Shown piece after piece: positions 24,913 to 33,045 of a stretch of 64,000 nt of DNA. Position 1 is the stretch's first letter. Each line of letters starts with the position of its first letter. This DNA comes from Sulfuricurvum sp. GTDB lineage: Bacteria; Campylobacterota; Campylobacteria; Campylobacterales; Sulfurimonadaceae. Both the position numbers and the translations under genes were made by a program. The stretch spans positions 62,001-126,000 of the forward strand of contig NZ_JAQTUH010000001.1 of assembly GCF_028710345.1 (NCBI RefSeq). The letters are read 5' to 3'. Below the pieces are notes generated by a model, which saw nothing but the letters and a program-made list of their open reading frames with translations, was not told where the DNA came from and did not search any database.

Positions 24913-26222
24913 AATACAGAATCTCTCTTTCTATATTTTTTAAATATCATTATAACCCAAGGTATTCCCCATAGGTAACTGCTTAAAAATGCAATAAAAA
25001 AATACTCAAAAGGTAAATACAGTGCTATGAGCCATGTTGTAGTGGTAATATAAACTCCACTTATAAATGAGGGTATTGCGAGAGGTTCCTCTTTGTGTGC
25101 ACGTATATATAAAGCCAAGCTATTTATGGTAATTTGCATTAACCAACTTAAAGAAAGTATAGTCAGTGAAAATGGGTTCACAAGTCTATCAGCAAAATGT
25201 AGATATTTTCCAAGAAATATGACGGCGATGAAAAGTACGGTTATCACTAACATATAGGTAAGAATGGCTAAACTAAGATGCTTTTTAAATATAAAATCCA
25301 GTGTTTCATAATCTTGATGTGCAACTAGTATATTTATTTTAGGTGTAATGATAGTTATCCAAATATTTGAAATACCATATATTGCAGTACAAACAGCAAT
25401 ACTAAGACCAACTTTGCCTGCTTCTACGGCACCGTAATAGTGAAAGGCTATAGGGGTAAAAATAAAAAAGATAAAATACCCACTAGCCCAACTGATAGCG
25501 TATTTACCCATAAGTGGCAATAGTTCATATTTCCAGCTATGTGATATCTTAGTACCAAGCCCATGTAGCTGTTTTAACATACGTGCATATCGATAAAAGA
25601 TAAGCATTGTACCGCTTAGTGTACCGATGCATAGTGAAACGGTTAATGCGTAAAGTCCTGAACCTATCATAAGAAAAATAACAGTAGAGATAATGGTAAT
25701 AAAAGAGATTAAAAATCGTATTTTTTGAACTTCTCCTACGCTATTGCATCCTTCGATAAACGATAGCAGAATACTATTGATAAAAGCCAATACGGAAGCC
25801 ATAACATAAATAATCCAGGGTAAACCCCACAATACTGTGGTGTATTTTTGACTGAGTATCACAAATCCTGAGAATAAAATAATTGGGAATGTTAAAAGCC
25901 CAATACCCCACGACCACTTCATCGCGAATCGAAGCAAGCTAGCTATTCTTTCTAAATGTAAGTGGTTACCGGATAACGTTTTATCGGATTCAAATTTTAA
26001 ATGAGCGAATTCATGTGCTGAGAATTGAAGAAGTATGGTTGAGAATCCCATATCTGCAAATACAGCTAATGCTGCAAGACTTGTAAATGTATACCAATAA
26101 CCTTGAGTTTCAGCATTTAAATATAAAGGAATTAAAGCAAGAAGTGCAAGTCCTGAAAAAAGTCGCCAAGTTTGATTTATAGCTGCATAACGAAAATCAA
26201 GATTTAAAACTATTTTGAACAT
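24909..26222 (-). CDS. Polysaccharide flippase (Wzx-like, MATE/PST family)
   Basis: A 437-residue protein with about 12 hydrophobic helices and no soluble domain. Its N-terminus (INQTWRLFSGLALLALIPLYL), followed by QGYWYTFTSLAALAVFADMGFSTILLQF, matches the start of O-antigen flippases. It is the first gene of the nine-gene minus-strand locus, so the lipid-linked glycan would be flipped by a Wzx protein and not by an ABC-type PglK as in C. jejuni. Sequence identity in this family is low, so substrate cannot be read from the protein. Confidence 0.82.
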   Translation of the reverse strand: MFKIVLNLDFRYAAINQTWRLFSGLALLALIPLYLNAETQGYWYTFTSLAALAVFADMGFSTILLQFSAHEFAHLKFESDKTLSGNHLHLERIASLLRFAMKWSWGIGLLTFPIILFSGFVILSQKYTTVLWGLPWIIYVMASVLAFINSILLSFIEGCNSVGEVQKIRFLISFITIISTVIFLMIGSGLYALTVSLCIGTLSGTMLIFYRYARMLKQLHGLGTKISHSWKYELLPLMGKYAISWASGYFIFFIFTPIAFHYYGAVEAGKVGLSIAVCTAIYGISNIWITIITPKINILVAHQDYETLDFIFKKHLSLAILTYMLVITVLFIAVIFLGKYLHFADRLVNPFSLTILSLSWLMQITINSLALYIRAHKEEPLAIPSFISGVYITTTTWLIALYLPFEYFFIAFLSSYLWGIPWVIMIFKKYRKRDSVL

Positions 26223-26262
26223 AATACGAAAAGGTTAATATAAAGTTTTTTCATAAGTATTA

Positions 26263-27129
26263 TTACGCATTCTTCTTATTTTGTTCACAATATCGTTTTG
26301 CTTGTAGTAACCGTTCTTTATGCTTGGCATCAGCGAGTGCTTCGGGTACGACGTTACGTAGATAATACTCAACATATTTGCAGAGGTTTATAGCTCCTTG
26401 TATTCCGGCATCTGCTTTAAACTTTTGGATGGCACTGGAGCGTTCGGAGTCTCGAAAGAGGGCTTCGTTAAATTCAAAGCCGAAATAATTAAGTGCTTCT
26501 TTGTATTGATATGTGAGCTTCTCTTTTACCTCATTAAAATAACGGATAAACTCTTCACGGTGGAGATCTTCAAAAGCTTTTAGCGTGTTATAGAGAGTGT
26601 CGAGTTCTTGACGATGGGTACCGATATAGTGGATCGTGTCTACTTGTTCTCGACGGACAAATTTTAACTCTTCTGTAAAACTTTTTTCATTATCAGGTGA
26701 AATAGTAGGTGTTTGAAGCTCCATAAGATCACGCTTGGAAGTGAGTACTTGTTCTTTGGTTATCAGCATCTGTAATTCTGCTTTTAGGGTGTCAAAGTTT
26801 TTTTTCTCAATCATATAATTCTCTTGAGCGGTGAGAAAATCTTTGGTATACACTTTCAGTGCATATTGGGTTCGTTGTTCAAATTCGCTGAACCGTTCAT
26901 GGAGAAAGCGGATCGTATTGAATTGTTTGACTAACTCTTCTTTGTAGATAGTGGGGTCAATGTCTTTAAACATCCCTGCCGCTGAGTAGATGAACTCCTT
27001 AAAAACATCAAATTTAAACCGCTCGTCAAAATCAAATCCGATGGCATTAAAATATTTTTTGACAACTTTGATATCTTCGGCAAAAAAATCAAGGACAATC
27101 TGTTTTTGAGATATGGAAATAGGTATCAT
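26263..27129 (-). CDS. Uncharacterised coiled-coil protein
   Basis: A 288-residue soluble, charged protein that I do not recognise. Residues about 65-210 are mainly heptad-rich helix (ERFSEFEQRTQYALKVYTKDF, KKNFDTLKAELQML, KALEDLHREEF-type stretches), and the C-terminal 80 residues form a shorter helical domain ending in a Lys-rich tail. No signal peptide or membrane helix. It sits between the flippase gene, 40 bases downstream on the same strand, and the divergent asparagine synthetase-like gene, so it may be the promoter-proximal gene of the glycan operon. No function is proposed. Confidence 0.7.
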   Translation of the reverse strand: MIPISISQKQIVLDFFAEDIKVVKKYFNAIGFDFDERFKFDVFKEFIYSAAGMFKDIDPTIYKEELVKQFNTIRFLHERFSEFEQRTQYALKVYTKDFLTAQENYMIEKKNFDTLKAELQMLITKEQVLTSKRDLMELQTPTISPDNEKSFTEELKFVRREQVDTIHYIGTHRQELDTLYNTLKAFEDLHREEFIRYFNEVKEKLTYQYKEALNYFGFEFNEALFRDSERSSAIQKFKADAGIQGAINLCKYVEYYLRNVVPEALADAKHKERLLQAKRYCEQNKKNA

Positions 27130-27171
27130 TATGTTTCTATTCGACCTAAATGTGTTTTTCTTATGATAGCG

Positions 27172-27177
27172 TATAAT
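27172..27177 (+). promoter_or_regulatory. Probable -10 box for the AsnB-like gene
   Basis: A perfect TATAAT ends 19 bases before the ATG, followed by a purine-rich ribosome site AAAAAAAGGGA (27184-27194 region). No -35 consensus is evident. The leader would be very short. Confidence 0.45.
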
Positions 27178-27196
27178 GTCGAAAAAAAGGGATGGT

Positions 27197-28978
27197 ATGT
27201 GCGGAGTATTTGGTATTATCGGTAACTACTCACCCCATCGCGCACGTGAAGCATTAAAAACGTTACACCATCGCGGTCAAGATCATTGCGGTATTATCGA
27301 AGAAGAGGGGTTGTTTTTAGCCCATCACCGCCTCTCGATTACCGATAATCATCCCCGTTCCCATCAACCGATGCGCCATAAACAACTCCTTTTGAGTTTT
27401 AACGGGGAGATATATAACCACAAAGCGTTGCGTCACGAGCTTGATTATCCGTGGCAAACCTCCAGTGATGCCGAAGTTGTTTTAGCGGCGTATGAGAGGT
27501 GGGGGATAGAAGCAATCCACCGTTTTGAGGGGATGTTTGCGTTCGCGCTGATTGATGGAGAGAAACTTTATTTGGTACGTGATCGATTCGGTAAAAAGCC
27601 GATGTTTTACCATCAAAACGGTGAATCATTTAGCTTTGCTTCCGAAATCAAAGCCCTCCGACCGTTTTTGAAAACTCTGCAAATGAATCGTGACGCGATG
27701 CGCTCCTATCTCTCATTTCTAGCGCCCACCCCACCCCATACGTTTTATGCGGGGATTGAAAAGCTCCAATCGGGGGAATATCTCTGTTTTGAGAGGGGAA
27801 AAATCACCAAAACAACCTATTATGACCTTTCACACACCTCTTCGACTAGCTCCAAAACACTCGAAGAACTGCTTCATGAAAGTATCCACAAACGGCTCGA
27901 TACTGAGGTCGGGGTAGCGGCACTGCTCTCCGGCGGTATTGATAGCGCAATGATCTGTGCAATCGCCTCTCAACAGGGAAAAAGGCTCCCAACGTTTACC
28001 TTGGGATACGATGAATACAGTGGATACGATGAACGGGTAAACGCTAAAGCTACGGCAGAATTTTTAGGGTTAAAAAATACCGAGGTGGTGATTTCACGCA
28101 CCGATTTTGACTCCTGTTTGGATGAGGTGTTAGATCAAATGGATGAACCGCTCAATGATCCCGCTGCATTACCCCTCTATTTACTGATGAAAAAAATTAG
28201 CTCAGATGGGTACAAAGTCGTTCTCAGCGGTGAAGGTTCGGATGAGCTATTTTTAGGGTATCGGCAGTATTTTGAGTATCTCGATATCGAAAAAGCGGCA
28301 TCACTCCATCACAAAAATTGGCTCAAAAAATATTTTCACAGTAATTTTTCGATGAATCGTGAGTGGGAGTGGTATAAGCGGATTTTTGATGAGACCCTCC
28401 TTTTTCGAACATCGGGAGAAAAATTTACCGATTTGCAACAAAATCTCTTATTGCGTGAAAATGTACGTGATAATGAATCGCTCCGATTTTTACAACCCTA
28501 TCGTGAGAGTTTTGCCCAAAGTGATTTCTCGCACCCATCGCATTGGTATAGTTTTATCGATTTGAAACTTTTTGTCGGGGAACATTTTCTGAGTAAACTC
28601 GATTCCGTATCGATGGCACATACGCTCGAAGCTCGAACCCCCTTTTTGGATCATACGTTAGCGGAGCGTGTCTTTGCTAAATCTCCCGAAGAGCGGATCG
28701 GAGAGGGTGGAACAAAATATCTACTCAAACAGTTGGGAAAAAAGTATCTAAATGATGAGATTTTAAATCGCCGTAAAAAAGGGTTTGCAAATCCCTATAT
28801 GGAGTGGCTGATTGCATCAGGACGTCTGGAATTGATACGAGAAGTGAATGAAAAAACGGGGCTATTTTATCCCGAAGAGATTGAAAAATATATAGATTTA
28901 GCACGCCGAGGGAAATTTAAACAGCATAGCTGGGGACTCTATGTCCTCAGCCATTGGATAAAGCGGGAGTTGCTATAA
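27197..28978 (+). CDS. asnB: Glutamine-hydrolysing asparagine synthetase-like amidotransferase
   Basis: About 593 residues. The start is set at ATG 27197 because class II amidotransferases need the Cys at position 2 (MCGVFGIIG) that becomes the N-terminal nucleophile. The glutaminase domain contains HHRGQDHCG, HHRLSI and FNGEIYNH; the synthetase domain has the pyrophosphate loop ALLSGGIDSAM (about residue 246), LSGEGSDELFLGY and LEARTPFLDH. It makes Asn or amidates a related carboxylate using glutamine and ATP. Adjacent glycan loci often carry such paralogues for amidated sugars, so the substrate may be a uronic acid instead of Asp. Confidence 0.88.
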   Translation: MCGVFGIIGNYSPHRAREALKTLHHRGQDHCGIIEEEGLFLAHHRLSITDNHPRSHQPMRHKQLLLSFNGEIYNHKALRHELDYPWQTSSDAEVVLAAYERWGIEAIHRFEGMFAFALIDGEKLYLVRDRFGKKPMFYHQNGESFSFASEIKALRPFLKTLQMNRDAMRSYLSFLAPTPPHTFYAGIEKLQSGEYLCFERGKITKTTYYDLSHTSSTSSKTLEELLHESIHKRLDTEVGVAALLSGGIDSAMICAIASQQGKRLPTFTLGYDEYSGYDERVNAKATAEFLGLKNTEVVISRTDFDSCLDEVLDQMDEPLNDPAALPLYLLMKKISSDGYKVVLSGEGSDELFLGYRQYFEYLDIEKAASLHHKNWLKKYFHSNFSMNREWEWYKRIFDETLLFRTSGEKFTDLQQNLLLRENVRDNESLRFLQPYRESFAQSDFSHPSHWYSFIDLKLFVGEHFLSKLDSVSMAHTLEARTPFLDHTLAERVFAKSPEERIGEGGTKYLLKQLGKKYLNDEILNRRKKGFANPYMEWLIASGRLELIREVNEKTGLFYPEEIEKYIDLARRGKFKQHSWGLYVLSHWIKRELL

Positions 28979-28982
28979 TCGT

Positions 28983-29483
28983 TTATTTTGTATTTTTTTC
29001 TATTAATAGTGCTAATTCTAATGTTCCGCTGATATAGTTGGCGAAAAAATTCATGATCCCCTCATCCGCATCGGTAAAATCACCGTTGTATTTGTTGAGC
29101 ATTTGAAGAATACCTATTACCTCTTGTTTAGAGTTTAGGATGGGAATGGCTAAAATATTACGTGTAATAAATCCGCTTTTATCATCGATTTTTGGCGAAA
29201 ATCGACTGTCTTCATACGGATTGTTCACTACAATTGGCTGTTTAGCTTTGATGGTTTCACCGACGATACCGGTATCCATCCCCAAAACAATTTTACCGAT
29301 TCCATCACTCAGTTTACTCCATACCATATGGCCTTCGTAATCAACAATAAAAATAGAGCATCGCTCGGCACTGACAATCGCTTTTGCCTCTTCTGCAATC
29401 TCAGGAAGGGTATTTTCTATACTCTCTGATTGTGCTAACCGTTTCCCAAAAACGGCGATACGTTGATATGTTTCAATACCCAT
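28983..29483 (-). CDS. GAF-domain protein (second of a tandem pair)
   Basis: A protein of about 166 residues that is essentially a single GAF domain: AERCSIFIVDYEGHMVWSKL, GIVGETIKAKQPIVVNNPYED, ILAIPILNSKQEVIGILQMLNK and a C-terminal helix. The start is ATG ending at 29483, with AAGGAAA before it; an in-frame extension upstream has no ribosome site. GAF domains bind small molecules or haem, or sense redox state. There is no catalytic output domain, so it must act through a partner, perhaps the nearby GGDEF proteins. It overlaps its upstream paralogue by 11 bases. Confidence 0.82.
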   Translation of the reverse strand: MGIETYQRIAVFGKRLAQSESIENTLPEIAEEAKAIVSAERCSIFIVDYEGHMVWSKLSDGIGKIVLGMDTGIVGETIKAKQPIVVNNPYEDSRFSPKIDDKSGFITRNILAIPILNSKQEVIGILQMLNKYNGDFTDADEGIMNFFANYISGTLELALLIEKNTK

Positions 29484-30000
29484 GTGTTTCCTTTTTAAGT
29501 AGTGTTCCTCGGGTGTCATAAGAGATAGCAAGTTCTAAATACGAACTAATATAGTGGGCAAAAAATATCATCGATTTGGCATCGTCGGCACTAAATCCAT
29601 TAGGTTTGTTAAGCAGTTGAAACACTCCGATGATTTTACGATTGGAGTCAAATATAGGGAGTGACGCAATATTTTTCGTGACAAAACCACTTTTACTATC
29701 GATAGTAGATAAAAAATGCTCATCATGATAAGGATCATTAATGAGTAATGGCTTACCTTCTTTAAGGGTGTGCCCGGCAATCCCGTCATATTCATGAATT
29801 GTGATGGTTTCTATTCCGTCGGCAAGGGTTGTCCAAAGAGTTTTATTGGTAAAGTTGCGGATAAATATAGAACACCGCTCTGCTCCACTGACGTTTTTGG
29901 CATATTCTGAGATAATAGGGAGTCCTTCATGTATGGAAGGGCGACTAAGTAAGGCTCGTCCAAAATCTGCTAATTTAGTGAAAGTTGGATGTGGATCCAT
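29473..30000 (-). CDS. GAF-domain protein (first of a tandem pair)
   Basis: About 175 residues, again a stand-alone GAF domain, with AERCSIFIRNFTNKTLWTTL, GIAGHTLKEGKPLLINDPYHD and IGVFQLLNKPNG matching its downstream neighbour almost block by block, so the pair arose by duplication. The start ATG ending at 30000 is chosen because AGGAAAT lies at the right distance. The paired arrangement suggests a heterodimer. Ligand unknown. Upstream, about 165 bases contain no other gene. Confidence 0.8.
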   Translation of the reverse strand: MDPHPTFTKLADFGRALLSRPSIHEGLPIISEYAKNVSGAERCSIFIRNFTNKTLWTTLADGIETITIHEYDGIAGHTLKEGKPLLINDPYHDEHFLSTIDSKSGFVTKNIASLPIFDSNRKIIGVFQLLNKPNGFSADDAKSMIFFAHYISSYLELAISYDTRGTLLKKETHGY

Positions 30001-30166
30001 AGTGATTTCCTGGAATAATTTTTTCACACATAAAAAAGTATGCTATCACTGCTAAGCTGAAAGTTAACTCAATGATGACAAATTGATGAAAATAAAGGGA
30101 AGAAGATTGACGATCATTGTGATTGCGGAATATCTCCGCAATCGGTGAGAGAGGTTGAAATTAAAA

Positions 30167-30403
30167 TTAGAGATCATGCTCTTTTTTGTACTCGATAATC
30201 ATCGCGTATGCTTCATCTTTGAGAAGTAATTTTTCTTTTTTTAGTTTTTCCAGCTCTAAATCGGTGAGAGGAATAGTCCCTTTTTCAGCTTCGGTGATTT
30301 GATCATCAAGCGCATTGTGGCGGTCAAAAATTTTCAAAAAATGGGCATTTGCCGCATTATTTTCTTTCATATGGGTGATAACATCACGATATTCATGTAG
30401 CAT
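30167..30403 (-). CDS. DUF465/YdcH-family small protein
   Basis: A 78-residue, highly charged helical protein with the DUF465 pattern: an early HEYRDVITHMK, a central FDRHNALDDQI and a LKKEKLLLKDEAYAMI helix. Members form short coiled-coil hairpins; the role is unknown. A clear ribosome site AAGGAG precedes the ATG at 30401-30403. It lies downstream of dcd on the same strand with a gap of about 40 bases and may share its message. Confidence 0.85.
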   Translation of the reverse strand: MLHEYRDVITHMKENNAANAHFLKIFDRHNALDDQITEAEKGTIPLTDLELEKLKKEKLLLKDEAYAMIIEYKKEHDL

Positions 30404-30443
30404 GGTAGCTCCTTAATAGGTTGGTATGAAATTCTATCATTAT

Positions 30444-31004
30444 TTATTTTAAAATTCGTGGAAGGGTAATCCCCTCTTGTCCTTGATATTTGCCGCTTTT
30501 ATCTTTATAAGAAGTTTCACACATCTCATCGCCTTGTAAGAAAAGAACCTGAGCAATCCCCTCGTTAGCGTAGATTTTAGCCGGGAGTGGGGTAGTATTT
30601 GAAATTTCAATAGTGATATGTCCTTCAAACTCAGGTTCAAACGGAGTGACGTTGACAATGATGCCGCAACGTGCATAGGTTGATTTACCCAGACAAATAG
30701 CCAATACATCACGAGGAATTTTAAAATATTCTACTGTCCGTGCCAGAGCAAACGAGTTGGGTGGAACGATACATACATCACCTACAAAATCGACAACATT
30801 AGCGTCATCAAATAATTTAGGGTCAACAACTGTAGAGTTGAGGTTGGTAAAAATTTTAAATTCATTCGTCACACGAATATCATAACCGTATGAACTGAGA
30901 CCGTAACTGACGACCCCAACACCCACTTGATCCTCGCAAAACGGGGAAATCATCCCCTCTTCGAGAGCCATTTTTCGAATCCATCCATCACTTTTGAGAC
31001 CCAT
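30444..31004 (-). CDS. dcd: dCTP deaminase
   Basis: Deaminates dCTP to dUTP, the main route to dTMP precursors. About 186 residues, the usual length, starting at [19 protein letters not shown]; a longer in-frame N-terminus to 31046 is not part of the family. Signatures are [16 protein letters not shown], the nucleotide-binding [25 protein letters not shown] with the catalytic Glu, and [10 protein letters not shown]. It is divergent from accB, with about 70 bases shared for both promoters. Confidence 0.95.
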   Translation of the reverse strand: MGLKSDGWIRKMALEEGMISPFCEDQVGVGVVSYGLSSYGYDIRVTNEFKIFTNLNSTVVDPKLFDDANVVDFVGDVCIVPPNSFALARTVEYFKIPRDVLAICLGKSTYARCGIIVNVTPFEPEFEGHITIEISNTTPLPAKIYANEGIAQVLFLQGDEMCETSYKDKSGKYQGQEGITLPRILK

Positions 31005-31077
31005 GTACAATCCATTGTTAATTTTATTTATGGTAGTATAGCACATCTATTACCCTACTTTTAGGAGCGATTACCTC

Positions 31078-31530
31078 ATGGATATGAAACAAATCAAAAC
31101 ACTGGTACAAGAGTTTGACTCAAGTACTCTTTCAAAATTAAAAATTACAATGGATGCTTTTTCGATTGAATTAGAGAAAAATGTAGGTGTTGTAGCAGCG
31201 CCTGCAATGGTTGCTGCCCCTGTAGCAGTAAGTGCCCCTGTGGTTGCTTCGGCACCGGCTGTAACAGCGCCTGTCGCAACTCCGCTTAGTGGTGATGCAA
31301 TCCTCTCTCCGATGGTTGGGACATTCTACTCAGCCCCTTCTCCAGATTCAGCTCCGTTTGTAAAAGTGGGAGATCGAGTTAAAAAAGGTCAAGTTGTCGC
31401 GATTCTTGAAGCGATGAAAATTATGAATGAGCTCGAAGCAGAATTTGATTGTGAAATACTTGAGGTATTGAAATCCGATGGTCAAGCGGTAGAGTATGAT
31501 ATGCCTTTATATACCGTTAAGAAGCTCTAA
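31078..31530 (+). CDS. accB: Biotin carboxyl carrier protein of acetyl-CoA carboxylase
   Basis: A 150-residue carrier. It has an N-terminal helical region (1-40), a long Ala/Pro/Val linker (about 40-72) and a C-terminal biotinyl domain with the attachment lysine in EAMKIMNE. Carboxybiotin made by AccC is passed via this domain to the carboxyltransferase to make malonyl-CoA for fatty acid synthesis. An AGGAG ribosome site precedes the ATG. The stop is two bases from the accC start, a conserved operon pair. Confidence 0.97.
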   Translation: MDMKQIKTLVQEFDSSTLSKLKITMDAFSIELEKNVGVVAAPAMVAAPVAVSAPVVASAPAVTAPVATPLSGDAILSPMVGTFYSAPSPDSAPFVKVGDRVKKGQVVAILEAMKIMNELEAEFDCEILEVLKSDGQAVEYDMPLYTVKKL

Positions 31531-31532
31531 TC

Positions 31533-32873
31533 ATGGCAGAAATTAAACGTATTCTCGTTGCCAACCGTGGTGAGATTGCACTGCGAGCTATCCGTACGAT
31601 TCAGGAGATGGGAAAAGAGGCAGTTGCGGTTTACTCAACTGCCGATAAAGATGCCTCGTATCTCAAGGTTGCCGATGCGGCAATTTGTATCGGTGCCGCT
31701 CCTAGCTCTCAAAGTTATCTTAATATCCCTTCTATTATCGCTGCATGTGAAATTAGCGGATGCGATGCGGTGTTTCCGGGATATGGATTTTTATCCGAAA
31801 ATCAACATTTTGTAGAGATTTGTACCCATCATGGGATTAAATTCATCGGACCGACTCCTGAAGTTATGGTGATGATGTCGGATAAATCCAAAGCGAAAGA
31901 TGTCATGATTGCAGCAGGTGTTCCCGTGGTTCCGGGTTCTGATGGAGCTATCAAAGATATCGCGGAAGCCAAAGTGCGCGCGCAAGAGGTGGGTTATCCA
32001 ATCATCCTTAAAGCGGCAGCCGGTGGTGGTGGACGCGGTATGCGCGTCGTCGAAGAAGAGAGCGGTATTGAAAACGCCTTTTTAGCTGCAGAAGCAGAAG
32101 CAATCGGTGCATTCGGTGATGGAACCATTTATATGGAGAAATTCATTAAAAACCCTCGTCATATTGAAGTGCAAGTGATTGCCGACTCTCATGGTAATGT
32201 CCTTCATATCGGTGAGCGCGACTGTTCTATGCAGCGTCGTCACCAAAAACTTATCGAAGAATCTCCCGCAGTAGCGCTGACTCCTGAAATCCGTGCCGAG
32301 TTGCACGCTTCAGCGGTTCGTGCGACCAAGTATATCAAATATGAAGGTGCGGGAACGTTTGAATATCTTCTTGATGCTGATAAAAAGTTCTATTTCATGG
32401 AGATGAATACCCGTCTTCAAGTAGAACACTGTGTCTCTGAAATGGTGAGCGGGCTTGATTTAATCGAAATGATGATTCGTGTAGCGGAAGGTGAAGCTCT
32501 CCCTCCTCAAGAGAGTGTCATCCTTACTGGTCATTCGATTGAATGCCGTATTACTGCAGAAGACCCGATCAAGTTTTTACCTTCACCGGGACGTATTACT
32601 GAGTGGATTGCCCCTGGTGGACGTAATGTTCGTATTGATACTCATGCCCATTCAGGATATATGGTTCCTCCGACGTACGATTCTATGATCGGTAAGTTAA
32701 TTGTTTATGGTAAAGATCGTAATGATGCGATTTCCCGTATGCACAGAGCCCTTAGTGAATTTAGGATATCAGGAATTAGAACAACTATCCCTTTTCATCT
32801 AAAAATGATGAAAAATCCCGATTTTATCAATAACAACTTCGATACCAAATACCTCGAAAATTACAACGGCTAA
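31533..32873 (+). CDS. accC: Biotin carboxylase subunit of acetyl-CoA carboxylase
   Basis: A 446-residue ATP-grasp enzyme that carboxylates the biotin on AccB. The start MAEIKRILVANRGEIALRAIRT, the glycine-rich loop KAAAGGGGRGMRV, GERDCSMQRRHQKLIEE, and EMNTRLQVEH with its metal and bicarbonate ligands are all intact. The length is normal. The gene ends within a strong intrinsic terminator whose stem spans the stop codon, so the accBC transcript ends here. Confidence 0.97.
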   Translation: MAEIKRILVANRGEIALRAIRTIQEMGKEAVAVYSTADKDASYLKVADAAICIGAAPSSQSYLNIPSIIAACEISGCDAVFPGYGFLSENQHFVEICTHHGIKFIGPTPEVMVMMSDKSKAKDVMIAAGVPVVPGSDGAIKDIAEAKVRAQEVGYPIILKAAAGGGGRGMRVVEEESGIENAFLAAEAEAIGAFGDGTIYMEKFIKNPRHIEVQVIADSHGNVLHIGERDCSMQRRHQKLIEESPAVALTPEIRAELHASAVRATKYIKYEGAGTFEYLLDADKKFYFMEMNTRLQVEHCVSEMVSGLDLIEMMIRVAEGEALPPQESVILTGHSIECRITAEDPIKFLPSPGRITEWIAPGGRNVRIDTHAHSGYMVPPTYDSMIGKLIVYGKDRNDAISRMHRALSEFRISGIRTTIPFHLKMMKNPDFINNNFDTKYLENYNG

Positions 32874-32898
32874 TCGCTGTTGTAATTGTATATTTTTT
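32859..32898 (+). terminator. Intrinsic terminator overlapping the accC stop codon
   Basis: AATTACAACGG (32859-32869) pairs with CTGTTGTAATT (32877-32887), 11 pairs with one G-U, around a 7-base loop that contains the TAA stop, then TTTTTT at 32893-32898. The coding sequence therefore forms one arm of the terminator. Confidence 0.85.
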
Positions 32899-33045
32899 AA
32901 TTTCATAAAATATAACTATAAAACCTCTCTTTATTTTTAAATCTTTATTCTTTTGATTATTTAGTACATTTTAGGCTGATTTTATTGTCTAATAGTATTA
33001 TAATATGTCTATCAACGAATATAAAATGACATACAGGAGGGATTT

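Noticed and set aside
31190-31296. Repetitive Ala/Pro/Val stretch as a possible repeat element
   Set aside because: It is the flexible linker of AccB, normal for biotin carrier proteins.
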